From assembly GCA_019914995.1 (NCBI GenBank), contig CM034128.1, forward strand, positions 1,552,501 through 1,616,500: DNA of 64,000 nt. The letters run 5' to 3'. How positions within the stretch are numbered: the first letter of the stretch is position 1; every line of letters begins with the position of its first letter. The DNA comes from Acanthochlamys bracteata. Taxonomy: Eukaryota > Streptophyta > Magnoliopsida > Pandanales > Velloziaceae. The notes beneath the pieces are model-generated. The model was not told the origin of the DNA. It saw nothing but the letters and a program-made list of their open reading frames with translations, and did not search any database. Both the position numbers and the translations under genes were made by a program. Of the stretch, positions 10,485 through 21,753 are shown piece after piece.

Positions 10485-12384
10485 TTATGCTCTTTTAGAA
10501 CGAGAAGCTCTCTTCTTTTCGAGACGTTCAAAGAGGCTTCCATCAAAAACTCCCCTTACATCCTCGCGCTGGAGTAGACCATTCTCATCTTTTGCAAGGA
10601 AGTACAAAAGCAACCACTCCAGTAAAGCAGCAGACCTGAAGCATTTCATGAATTTACCAACATGAAAACAATGACCAACATCATACTAATTGTAACAATA
10701 CAAGAGCATCAATGCATGATATAAGCATTAGTATCACTTACGATCCAACAAAGTCCAGCAAATTACGGTTCCCATGGAGCATGTTTAGTATTTCTTTCAA
10801 TGTTAATGCATCTGGATAAGTCTTTGCGTATTTACTGAATATGGCATCAAATTTTGCTGGATCGAACCTATAAACAGTAAAACAAATTCAATATTGATTG
10901 ACAGAAATCAATTTCGATGGATTGTAAATAACAAAGTTACTAGCAGTTTGCTAAGATAAAGTTCGAAGCATACATACCTTCCTTCTGTATCATACGTCTC
11001 AGAGTCACTTCCATGTTTGCTCTTGTGGATGTTCTTTATATAGATTGGGAGAAAAGGATCAGGTAACCAAGACTACACATTGCGAAAGACACAATTTCAG
11101 ACAAGTTTTATACATGTTAGAAGGGCGTCGAAAAATATCTGGTTGCATGTAAAGCAGTAACACGAAAGAAGTGGAGAAAAAACTTACAGGTGAGGTGCTG
11201 TAACTCAATCCAAGGTTTATCACGAAAGCTAAGAAAAGTGACAAAATAAACCCACACCCAATTGCTTGACAACCTGCAAAGAGATGGAAAGTTGATTCCT
11301 ACATATGAGAACAAGGCTTACTCTACATTGTAATACATTGTAATTTACTATCTTAGGGATAGCAATAGGCACGCCCAATAAGCTGGAACAAAAAAGCTAT
11401 AACCTGGCAAACAACTTCAAAAACCAATCCAAACACAGACTATTGTTGTTTCCGCGTTCAGTGTCCATACCTATGAAGGTCTCCCACGGGTAAATGATGC
11501 CATCATCGTTGCGGTCAAAGAAAGCAACATGTTGCTGTAAAACACTCATATCGTGGGGGTTCTTCCCTACTGTACCTCTGGGATGGTTCTTGTCCACTGC
11601 CACAAACGCACGGGCCAAATCTACGAGGCAAACATGTGCAAAAGTATAACCATGTGTGACATGTCTAACTTGTGATTAAAATTTTGAGGCAATATTTACC
11701 CAAGTTTGATTTTGGTAATTGAGATAGTCCAAAATATGTTACACTTACAATAATCTGACTAAGATCCCAAAACATTCTCCCGGCAACAATACAGGTTCAA
11801 CCTGAACCTGCTCAGGTTAAGGTTGAACCTGTACGATTTGTTGTTCCAGATCACAGATTTTGATTAAAGCAACTTGTACAAGAAACACAATCTCTTCAAG
11901 TGATTGAAAGAGAAGGAATGTTACTGGTATATGAAAGAAACGGGTTTGATTGAGATTTACAGACATTACGATTCTAGAGAGACTAAGAGAGTAGGAATTA
12001 GAAGAGGATGATTTCGCAAACTTCTTCAAAACCAGCTGGTTTCTTTTATAACCATGCTTTCTAGTAAATAATTTCTAGAAGAATAAAAACAAACGTTTTG
12101 AAAAACAAAGTGTTTCAAGAAACTTCCATCATGGAATCTAGCTTAAATTTTCCGCAAGTACTCCGTAGAAATCCAAACACATATATTGCCTAAGTGAGTA
12201 ATTTCTACAAGCACCTAGCCGACACAGATATACCATTAAAGAGATGGGGCTATAACTAGTATATAGTTGAGCAAGAGAACATACAAGGCTCCTTAACTTC
12301 GTCTTGGAGTTTAAGGTTAAGCTTGCGTTCGCCGGTGACAGGCGCCTTTCTCGCATACGTAGCAAGGGAAATATCATCAGCCAT
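10485..12384 (-). CDS. Caleosin/peroxygenase, copy 2 (RD20-like)
   Basis: Six exons on the minus strand: 12285-12384, 11471-11620, 11188-11273, 10978-11072, 10742-10867, 10485-10635. They give 235 residues from a normal ATG ([20 protein letters not shown]). The product should be a lipid-droplet/ER-associated peroxygenase. The EF-hand ([14 protein letters not shown]), the QQH and HKSKHGSD histidines and the hydrophobic hairpin segment in exon 3 are present. The proline knot reads [11 protein letters not shown], with Asp in place of the usual Ser and a Pro lost from the exon-3 end relative to copy 1. The C-terminal [11 protein letters not shown] matches the family. Exon sizes are identical to copy 1 (100/150/86/95/126/151), showing clean duplication. 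This copy alone keeps the start codon, so it is probably the functional one. Confidence 0.93.
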
Positions 12385-12747
12385 TGCTACCTCCTTCCGA
12401 GAACTCGATCTACTTCAGAATTCAAGAAGACAAAGGTGATAACGCCTTACAAGTTGTTCAATGGATTGGAAGAATGTCCACGTAAACATTCTATTTATAG
12501 GTTGCAAACAGCTTTGAATTGGTGGATACATTTTCCATTGAGTTGTCCCCCTTACAACGAAACATCTCAATTCAGGAAGCAACTAGAAAGTTTACTTTTG
12601 CGTCTAACACTTAGTTCGCCTAGAAGAATTGCTGTTAACATCAATGCACTCAATCAATAACTTAAGATATCTTCTGCTTGTTGTTTACGTTAGTGCCTTC
12701 CTATACAAATAAGCATGATATGAAATAAATTTGAAAACAATCGTTAA

Positions 12748-12940
12748 GTGCGTGTTTATTTTGAAATGAATTTAATACTTTAAAAAATAATTTTAAAAAC
12801 TAATATTTAAAATATTTTTAAAAAATAAAATAATAAATTGATTTTTAGAATTAATTTTTAATGCTATTTTATTCTAAATTTTATATTATTTGTATTAAAT
12901 AAATTTAAAGAATAAATTTGATGAATTAATAAACAAGTCC
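12748..12940. mobile_element. Tourist-like MITE (193 bp)
   Basis: Left end GTGCGTGTTTATTTTGAAAT; right end reverse-complemented GGACTTGTTTATTAATTCAT. TAA is duplicated at 12745-12747 and 12941-12943. The interior is AT-rich without an open frame. It lies in the upstream flank of caleosin copy 2. Confidence 0.6.
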
Positions 12941-13327
12941 TAAATATTTCAATTATTACAAAGCTTCAAGAACCCAAATTTGCTACGCGTTGTTTAGTTT
13001 TACTTTTTCAACTACTTTTATTTTAATTTTTTATTTCGTATTTTTAATAAAATTCTATAATATTAATAAAATTTATACAATATAAAAAGTATATAATAAT
13101 TGTTTTAAATGAAAAATAAAACTCATTTTATAATATATCTCTAATATACATTTAAGTTTAAAAATATTAACTCTTCCAAGTTCCAAAACGTCTCTTAAAA
13201 TAGATTACTTAGTGTCTAATTCACATAGATAGCGACATTGAAGAAGTCATCTGAAGTAATTTTTCTACATCAGATTGAAACTTCGGAAGATAGTACATGA
13301 TCCGTTGGACTTCGTTATTTCAGTTTA

Positions 13328-13618
13328 GGGGTGTTTCAAATGACAGTAATCGAATTTTACAAAAATAAAAAAAAGAGAGTAAAATTTTTTTAAAAATAAA
13401 ATAAAAATAATTTTTAATATTTATATTTTAATAATTTTTAAAATATATTAAAAATTAAAAAATATAATTATATTAAAAAATATGTAAATAAAAAATTTAA
13501 AATTAAAATTCTATATATAAAAATAAAATTCTAAATTTTTTGTATTATTAAAATATATGAGCTGTTCGAATTTAAAATTTGATGAAAAACTAAAATTATG
13601 TGCGTTTAAAATACGTCT
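13328..13618. mobile_element. Harbinger-like MITE (291 bp) with an empty site in the sister repeat
   Basis: Ends GGGGTGTTTCAAAT (left) and AGACGTATTTTAAAC (right, reverse-complemented) form a weak terminal inverted repeat. TTA flanks both sides. The paralogous position in duplication unit 1 (8221-8231) reads cagttta-ttgtaaa with a single TTA and no insert, confirming the boundaries and the target duplication. Confidence 0.7.
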
Positions 13619-13809
13619 TTATTGTAAATACAAGGGAACCGATCAATTTAAGTTCTGGCGGTACATACATACTTGATACATGCGAATTATGAAATATCGA
13701 TTACAAGAAGCACTGAGCAGTTACACGGTGCTTCAACAGCTCGGACAATACCAAATGCCTCAGCATGATGGAAATATATTTACAAACGTAACCATTAAGT
13801 TTGTAGCTA

Positions 13810-16800
13810 TTAAAGAATTGAACACCTACTAAATCCAATTCCTTTCTGATCCAAACTTTGCTCATCATTCCCTAAGAGAAAAAAGAAAAACAACTTTAAG
13901 TTGGTCAGATTGTCCATGTTATGAAACAATAATAACACAATAATGACAAACCTTCTGGAGGCTGACTTAATCTCCGGTTCTGAGTAGAAGACATCTCCTT
14001 CTTTAGATTTATTAGGATGTCTTCCATAGTGTGCTCCCTCTGCCAGTTCGAAAGCATTGGGAATAAGCTTGGCTCTACCTGGACAATACCCAGTATTCAC
14101 AATGTTGACGTTGCAACTTACAGAATAAAGAGAATCAGTTCTTCCCAAAGAAAACACAAAACAAGTGCAAACAACTGGAGGGGTGGCTAGGGTCCATCTC
14201 CTGCCTCTGTGCATATGTGTGTGAGAGAGAGAGAGAGAGTCTTGAGCATAGGGATATTACCACACCAGTCTCTTGATTTACACAGGTCATGTTTATCCGG
14301 CTTATGAATCTCACAGTAGGTGGATTGTCTGGATAATCCGTATCGCAGAACAGTTTCAGCTGATATATCCTGCCCTCATGCACAGTCTGAATTGAAGAAA
14401 TTCATATTATGTTATTTTAATTAACAACAATAAAATATGAAGAAATCTATCAAGAATTTTCATGTAGTATGCAAATTGTTGGAGTTTCAAGCATGTGGCG
14501 GCCATACATTTGGAGGACCAATGATTGTCCCTGTCCAGGAGCGCATGTATATATCATCTGCATCATCCATACCATAGCTTACAGTTCCATCACCAATGCC
14601 CTTTTCACCCCTTTCCAACTCTTCAAGCAATCTGAAGTTTCTAGGAACTGCAGTGAGAAATAATATCACAATGATCCACACATATATACTCGCCTTGGAG
14701 CATGTATGTAACTCTCCACATCATTATAATGGAACACCAGTTACCCTTAAGAATAAACTAAAGATGATCTTCCAGTATTTTTAGCCCAAGATTTTGTAGC
14801 AACTCTAAACATATAAGTATTATGATTCAAGATCTAGAATTATTAAGGATATCCAATGAGCCAAGGATATAGGAATTATAGCCAATTTAATATCCAATAT
14901 AGAGTCCTTCAACCGTAACAGACATTTTTGCTTGCATTGATATTTGCTAATTCTAATTTCTGATTATAAATTATTGCTGCAAAATCTTGTCAATAATAAT
15001 ATTTTTGTTTAAAAGTTTAGTTGTTGAAAATTGAATGAAACACCACAATTTGAAAGTTAAGAGATCTGAGCTTCTACATTTTATCTTCTGATTTTAAATC
15101 TTGATTCTTCACACTTCTACCGAACAGATCTTAGCTCATCCCTCTAGTACAATCAAACCGTTGCAGCAATATGTTCAGGAAATGCTAGCATTCCAAATTT
15201 TATTGTAAAAAGGGGCATCAGAAGGTGCACTGTCCAAGCTATTACAATCAAAACACTTATACTGTAGCATTACAGATAAGCTTATAGTTAATCAAAGCAT
15301 TTACAGAGTAAGTTTATAGTATCTCATATTTCAGTCAAGCGATGCTGGAAGACATTCTAAATCTCTCCGATGCAAATTTCCTAAGTTGGGCTTATTCTTC
15401 AGCATTGTTCTGTAGGTATTACCACAATCCTTTAATTATTAAATCAAGTTGTAAACTAAAGCCATATGTTTCCTATATAGTATACTAAATATCAAAGATC
15501 ATACATGCGTATCAAGAACATAAACGAGTACATCTAGGTTCTCGATGATAATTGGAGTCACATAAAAGAGTTTCAAATCTCATTAAGTAAACAATAAAAT
15601 AATTGAAGTTTCGTCCAAAGGTATAAATGGATGTAAACTACTAGGTCTTTCTTGATATTCCATCTACATTTGTTCAATTCAAACTGATAAGTGGTTGAGC
15701 ATGAAAATACATAAAACACATGATATCAACATTACACAAAGTGTGGGGACTCCAAGTTAGGCCGAGTCAGATTAGTAGCGTGTAGGACTTAGTAGGTATG
15801 AGTAAAAGACGGACTAGTCTGGTAAATTAAGGTCCGGATTAGTAGCGTAGTGATATGGGATGATACTCAAGTAAAAAACGAACTAGTTAATTTAGGGGTG
15901 TGTAAGTAACTCGTCTTAAATTGGACGAAATGGATCCTGTCTTGGTGAGCTTAACAGCTCACGCTCTTTAATAGTCCCATATTGACTGAATGCTGGAATA
16001 TATATGTAGTTATAAATATGAGATGTTAACTCTTAAGATGTTGACAATATTTGTAGCATGAGGATCCGATTTTACAATTGGTATCAAAGTCTGATAGAGT
16101 AGAGCTACCTGGCGTATTGCTGAAGAAAAATTATTAGGCCTCCAAATTAGGCTGAGTCAGATTAGTAGCATGTAGGACTTGGTGAATCTAAATGAAAGAC
16201 GGACTAGATTGATATGTTAGGCCCGAATTAGTAGCGTAGGAGTTTAGGAAGATGCCTACATAAAAAACGAGCTAGCTAATTGGAAGGTGGGACAACAACT
16301 CTCTTGACTTGGACCAATGGATCCCGACTTGGTGCACTTAACAACCCATATTCTTTAATAGTTCCACATTGATTGGATGCTAGAAATAGTTACGTGTTTA
16401 TAAGTATGATATGCTACTCGTAAAAGATTGGCCAATTTTTTTAGCATGAAGATCCGATCCTACAATGTTTGGACCACGTGGATTCCCATCCGTATATCTA
16501 AACAACTAATGTCAAAGTGACTTTTCAATCTGATTTCTCCATGAACAAGTACTCTTTTTCTTCACATGGACCTCATTCCAACAACATATACAATCCAAAT
16601 TTGGAAGGACATGCAATAAAATGAAGCTCTAGCGCTTCAACTTCATTGAAGGTCGTCTTGAAACTTTTACACATAACACAAATACTCTATCCACAAAGCA
16701 CACAGGGAAATTGTTAACAGTGATATACACTCCCCATTTACTAATCCATTTGCAGCCAACGGCAACCACTAAAAGCTACTGATACACTGAGATTCTATAG

Positions 16801-17115
16801 CTATTTGCAAGACCAAATGCTACAATCACAAGTAAAGCTGATAGTTTGATTGAAACCACTGAATTACGCTCTTTCAAACTAGAAAAAAAACTCATCCAAT
16901 GTAACAAACACCAAATCTACATAAAATCAAACTCCCAGGAGCCGATCAATTTCCACACTACCTCTAAAAATCAATCATTAAACAACTACTTAGACGATCG
17001 TCCAAAATTCTTTTGACAACAGGAGCCGATCACAACCAAAATTCAATGATAAAATTAACAAAAATTTAGATATGAACTCACCGACGACCTGCCGCTGCGA
17101 TCCTTCTGAACCCAT
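13810..17115 (-). CDS. UEV1: Ubiquitin-conjugating enzyme E2 variant (UEV1/MMZ type)
   Basis: Five exons on the minus strand: 17082-17115, 14508-14647, 14261-14386, 13952-14078, 13810-13871, giving 162 residues. The order matches plant UEV1/MMZ proteins: MGSEGS start, [46 protein letters not shown] and a C-terminal tail. UEVs have an E2 fold without the active-site cysteine. They pair with UBC13 to build Lys63-linked ubiquitin chains in DNA-damage tolerance and signalling. The tail ends in CSIL, a CaaX-like box with Leu last, suggesting possible geranylgeranylation; that is inference. The 2.4-kb first intron holds a miniature LTR element (15742-16464), and intron 3 carries a GA microsatellite at 14222-14239. 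The 5' leader (17116 onward) contains TTC repeats. The gene is head-to-head with the zinc-finger gene to its right. Confidence 0.95.
15742..16464 (+). mobile_element. TRIM-like miniature LTR retroelement in UEV intron 1
   Basis: Two diverged direct repeats of about 335 bp (15742-16076 and about 16132-16464) share many blocks, for example gactagtctgg/gactagattga and gcatgaggatccga/gcatgaagatccga. The first ends in ACA and is followed after two bases by TGGTATCAAAGTCTGA, close to the initiator-Met tRNA primer-binding site TGGTATCAGAGC. Only about 55 bp lies between the repeats, with no gag or pol. This is the layout of a terminal-repeat retrotransposon in miniature. I found no clear target-site duplication, and the repeats differ a lot, so it is old. 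The orientation is opposite to the host gene. Confidence 0.7.
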
Positions 17116-17789
17116 AATTGTTCAGAGCTACTCAGCAACGAACCCAACTCAACACAGAAGAAGAAGAAGAAGAACTCAACAACAACAACAAGTTGGTTAT
17201 TGCTTTATGGAGAGATAGAACAAATACGAAGGTCACGGGATTCGTTTCTCTATCTCCAAGTAAAAGCAAGAAAAGAAAAGGCACAGAAAGAAAGAAAGCA
17301 ATCAGAGAGAGCAGGCGAACACATCACCACACCATTCGATTGTTGCAATTGAAAGAAGAGGGTTAGGTGAGTGCCCAGTTACGAACGGGGGTAACTGATG
17401 AAAGTGCTGGCAAAAAGTTTCGATAGTTACTTAGTGATTAAAATAATTATCATACTTTATTAAAAATTTATAAGAGCATATCTTGAAGTATATTTTCTAT
17501 CTTACAATTGACTTTCAGTTAGATGAACAGCGAAAGTCACTTCCAGAACGTTTAAGAATAGTTTAGTTTACTTAAAGCACATTTTACAAAAAATTTTAAG
17601 CATAAATTATTTTTTAAATTAAAAATAAAAAATATAAATAAATCACTATTATACGAAACGAGCAGTTAAAAATATTATTATTAAAAAAATAGATTATTTT
17701 ATCTATTTTAAAATTTTAACTCTACAAATAAACACGCTGAGATGGGTGTTGTTTCGTTGTTAGGAAAGAGACTTCCTTTTTAACACTGC
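17116..17789. other. Divergent promoter region between UEV and the zinc-finger gene
   Basis: The left part is the UEV 5' leader (GAA/TTC repeats at about 17158-17180). From about 17,550 to 17,740 lies an AT-rich block with weakly inverted ends, possibly a MITE. An isolated ATG at 17742 opens only 13 codons. Confidence 0.4.
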
Positions 17790-18384
17790 TTACTTACGAT
17801 AGATTTATTAAAAGGCGATCGACTTCCGTGACTTTCGGCGCACTTCTGTTCCCTTCGTTCTTCTCCCAAAGCGCTCGCGCTCCCTTCTCTTTGCATCTGT
17901 TCCTCCTGCCGAATTCGAGACGGGAAGTCGCAGTTCTCCTTCTACTGCTGCATTTTCCGACGACGGACGAGTTAAGCCGCTTTCGTTTTCGCGTGATAGT
18001 TTCACTGACGATCATTTCCTCCGGAAGATTGACCGCGCGGAGCCGCCGTGCTTCTACCTCTTTGACAACTCTGAAGTTCTTCAGGAAGATCTCAATCTCA
18101 CTACAATATCTACGTTTTCTTCACCTTCCGCTACAAAAGCTACATCAGCAGACAAAACATACCCACAAACCAGCGGAACCCAGTTCTTCCAAAAGCTCCC
18201 TCAGCTCCATCTTCAGAACCCCAAATACAAACGAAAAAATTGAACCTACAGGTTCGGTAACTCCAAACCCAACCTGGAGTTTCTTCGCTTTATCGATCCC
18301 CATCAACTATTTCCATTTCACTATTTCAGTGACAAAAGACAAGTTCAGAGAATTTCTTCCTTCCAGAAGTTTGTTTTCAGAAGG
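17790..18384 (+). other. Probable 5' exon of the zinc-finger gene: GC-rich and entirely free of ATG
   Basis: This tract is much more GC-rich than its flanks and ends in a usable donor (AGAAGG|GTAATT, exon end 18384). From 17745 to 18465 there is no ATG in any plus-strand frame. One frame, read from 17821, stays open for 140 codons, stops at TGA (18241-18243), then stays open again to the donor. Read that way it would join in phase 0 to the HAWLEW exon at 18751. It is either a long leader or a decayed N-terminal coding exon. Confidence 0.5.
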
Positions 18385-18738
18385 GTAATTTTTATTGATA
18401 CGTGGGTGTTTGGTTTGGTTTATAATTTCTGTGATTGATTAAGTAGAGTGGGTTGATCTGTGTGTTATGGTTCTTGACGCACGAAAAGATGTGTAAGCAG
18501 GAAGAGGATTCGCAGAGGAGAGGTAGGGAGAGAGTATCAAGCTAAACGTAAACGCGCCCCTCATTTGCTATGGCCATCCAAAATAAAACCGAAGGGTTGT
18601 GATTTCTCAAGATGTTATAGTGCTGTAATTGCCAAAAAAAAAAAAAATCAAAAGCTTTTTTCACTTCCTGGAATTCGATTTCCAGAATCAGAATCTGAAG
18701 CCGGAATCAATTGCAGTAGTATTGTTGCTGTTTGCAAG

Positions 18739-21177
18739 ATGTTGTTGCAGCACGCATGGCTGGAGTGGACAGCGCTGATGGAGGTCTTGGTTTCCAAAGG
18801 ATACATTTTGTCCACTGCTACGCAGATAAATTTGTCCAAAGAGTTTAATCAGATTCGAACTGCTTGCCTTAATTTCGCCCGTGACAGGCCTGGATTTTTC
18901 CGGTATTTAGACAATCAGTTGATCGTTCTAACACTGTGTTTCGAACATACTGTGGTTTAGTTCAGTAGTCTTCTTATTAAATTTACTGAATGTTTTGTTT
19001 CATGTTGAAATTTTGAGTCTTTGGTGCTACAATTATGTAACTTAAATCTGTTTTTGACTTGAAGGTATTTTTCTCTGTTAGCTTCAACAAAATTTTTGTA
19101 ATTTAGTATCCTTAGCAAATTTGGGTCTCTGTTCAATTCAAATACTGCTATATGGAAATTTGCTGAATGTTTCTGTGCTGAAATTTTGAATATTTAATGC
19201 TAAGCTTTTCTATGTGTCTATCGTTTATAAATGAAATATGTGTAGTTCCAATCTTTATTTGTTATTCAGGTATATTTCTGTAGTATTACCTAAAAAGATT
19301 GTACGAAAGTCGTTATCTTTAGCAAAGTTTCAACATTTATGAAATGCAAAGGTCGCCATTGCATGGAATACTCTGCTGAATGTTTGTTCAGTGTTGAAAT
19401 ATTGAGTTTTTGCGATTTTATGTAATTTTAGTCTGCATCACCTATTCCAGGTATCTATCCAGGGGAGACATTCGAGTACTTGCAGGTTCTGGGTGCCCTA
19501 GCTTAGATAGGAAGGTTGTCAATTCAGGAAAGCGGTTGAGAGCTTCTATGGGAATTAGTGAAGGTGAGGTATGTGTAGTATTTTCTCAAAATCTGCGCTA
19601 TTTAATAGAGTAGATTTTACCGAATGTTATACAACTGTTATTTTGTTCCTTGGAACCATGGTGCTGCAGGCTTGCAGATTGTGCAATTTTAGAGGCACTT
19701 GTGAAAGGGCATATTTGGATGGCCATAAAGATGAAAAGGGCAGAACAGTCGACCTAATGCGTTTTCTGGTGACTTATGGCTTTGACCTCGTTACGGGATC
19801 TTCGGAGAATCAACAAAGGCTCAGCAACTCTTCTAAAGAATCTGTCCGTAACTTACTCAACGATGTGGTCAAACTAAGTGCCGAGGAAGACCGTTTCAAA
19901 GCCCCACATAACGTTGGGCGTACATCTATGATTGGAACCCCAGGTAGTCACAAAATGCAGAAAAGCAGAACAGAGTTTCAGTTGAAGCAAGGCGATTGGA
20001 TTTGTCCTAAGTACTGTGCTTGAAACAGTGCTCTTGGCTATTAATTTGCAACTTTCCCGAACTCTAATAATGTCGTCAACCTTGTGTTGCAGATGTGACT
20101 TTTCAAATTTTACGAAGAACGTAAGATGCTTGCGATGTGGGGGAATATGTCAGGAAAGAGTAACAAAATTGCGAGAGTATGAACACCTTCCTTTGAAGAA
20201 AGGAGATTGGATATGCCAGATGTAATTTAACCGATTCTTAATTTTGTTTTATATATTTTTTAAACTGTAAATGATCTGTCATATTTTGTTGCATGCAGGT
20301 GCAATTTCTTGAATTTTGCAAAGAACACAAAGTGCTTGCAATGCAAGGAGAAACCATCAAATCGCCAACTTAGCCCAGGAGAATGGGAATGTCCCTCGTA
20401 AGTCACTGATATTTCTGAATGGTAGCCAACTATTATGTAGCAATAAAATCAAATCAGTCTACTTGTGGACTCTTTAAAAGTGTTAAAATGGTATTTGTTG
20501 ATCATATGATTTGCATGTACCATCGTCTCATTCTTTTACTTCTCTTATCATGCGAAAGTTCTAGAAGCTTTATTATGGCATTGTCAGTAGAAAACTTTAT
20601 ATGCAGGTTTTGAAAACTTAAAACTAGTAGAGACTAATATCTCTATTATTGTCTTTGGAGGTGCAACTACGTCAATTTCCGAAAGAACATGTTCTGCTTA
20701 AAATGTGATTGGAGGCGACCAAAATCATCATCCAACAACAGTGCTGGAACTGCTCTGATGCCTGGTGGGGAAAATCATTCAATTCTGAGAAAGCCATCCA
20801 TGACATTTGTAAGAGATGGAAGTGTCTCTCTTATGAAGGCATTCCATGAACAAAAACCTTTCAAGAGACCTAAAGAAGATCAAATCAAGGTCGATGAGTG
20901 CGTATCAGATGAAGCTACGAGTTTTGATTTCCCCATTGCCGGGGGCAAAAGTTCTATATCTAGAGACCCATTTTTAAGGGACAAATGGAGAATAGAAATG
21001 TCAAAGAGACGTTCTGAGGTTTTAGAAGAGGAGAATAGAAAAGAACAGGATTCTCTTTTTCCAAGTTCCACAGGAGGTTCAGAGAAGGGAGAATATAGCA
21101 GTGAAGATGATGAGCTAGACGAATGGTTTGGATATGACAGTGTACAAAAGCAGGCAAATATGATAGAAGATGAATGA
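18739..21177 (+). CDS. RanBP2-type zinc-finger protein, VAR3/OZ organelle family
   Basis: Six coding exons: 18739-18902, 19451-19568, 19670-20010, 20093-20221, 20299-20397, 20661-21177, giving 455 residues from the first in-frame ATG. The N-terminal part has the family block HAWLEW...IRTACLNFARDR, then GCPSLDRKVVNSGKRLRA and a Cys-containing RTVDLMRFLVTYG segment. Three RanBP2/NZF fingers follow at about residues 201-228, 245-272 and 279-305 (GDWICPKC, GDWICQMC, GEWECPSC, each with a second CLxC pair). The C-terminus is acidic (EYSSEDDELDEWFGYDS). Relatives (VAR3/OZ1 and paralogues) act in plastids or mitochondria in RNA editing or splicing. From this start there is no obvious transit peptide. 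The upstream exon might once have supplied it, or a non-AUG start might. If the acceptor at 18751 is used instead of one near 18682, the 18739 ATG would be lost. Confidence 0.8.
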
Positions 21178-21753
21178 CTATAGAGGCTGTATGACTAAAA
21201 TTCCTCTTTGGTTAATAGTTTCTTGTGTTTCTAAATTGATGCATTTCATTTTTTGTTTGTATTAAGAACGAAGTAGAGTGTTAGGAAATTTGTATAATGT
21301 TCATGCTACCTGGATGAGAAGGATGTTTTTTTCCCTAGAAAGTTGAGATTCAAAGAAAATGAATGTCTTAAAGCATGAGCTATGGTATTTACAGGCAAAG
21401 ATAAATACCATTATATCGGAGCAGGAAATAAATAAGTTGTACACAGTTTGAATTTTGTATGCAAGGAATAACAAGAGTCTTCACCATCTTGCAAGCTTGC
21501 ATCGCATTAACGCCTTCTCTCATTCTGACAAGAAAATTTTGATTTCACAACAAGAACAAAGAAGATTTTCTTCTTACATCTAATGTTAACATCAGATGAA
21601 AGTTCATGACGTATACATTCATCATCATGACTTTCTAATTTGCAGTAAACTAGAAAGAGAAATCAAGGCTACGAAGTTATAACACTGCCTTCTATGGTTT
21701 TGATCATACTCCTTTTTGAAACTATGTACAAAGAAATTTTTTTCTTCCGAATC
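21178..21753. other. Convergent 3' flanks of the zinc-finger and Nudix genes
   Basis: This tail-to-tail interval holds the 3' UTRs of both neighbours. No other feature is visible. Confidence 0.5.

Larger units (their letters stand above)
10355..13822. repeat. Segmental tandem duplication, unit 2 (caleosin copy 2 plus flank into UEV)
   Basis: Direct-repeat partner of 4165-8378. Homology runs from just beyond the caleosin stop, through all exons and introns, to the end of the UEV final exon. It carries MITEs at 12748-12940 and 13328-13618 not found at the equivalent points of unit 1, and a further AT-rich block at about 12985-13205 that unit 1 lacks. Because the UEV gene is complete here and only its tail is in unit 1, this arrangement is probably ancestral and unit 1 the derived copy. 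Confidence 0.75.

Noticed and set aside
12304..12660. 118-codon plus-strand frame over caleosin copy 2 exon 1 and its upstream flank
   Set aside because: Antisense to a well-supported exon, not preserved in copy 1, and without family resemblance.
15742..16464. Possibility that the TRIM is a Cassandra element with 5S rRNA-like LTRs
   Set aside because: No 5S internal promoter boxes can be seen in either LTR, so it was left as an unclassified TRIM.
17828..18388. 186-codon open frame on the plus strand upstream of the zinc-finger gene
   Set aside because: It begins at GTG, not ATG, has Leu/Ser/Phe-rich composition typical of a shadow frame in CT-rich sequence, and is out of phase with the next exon at the natural donor.
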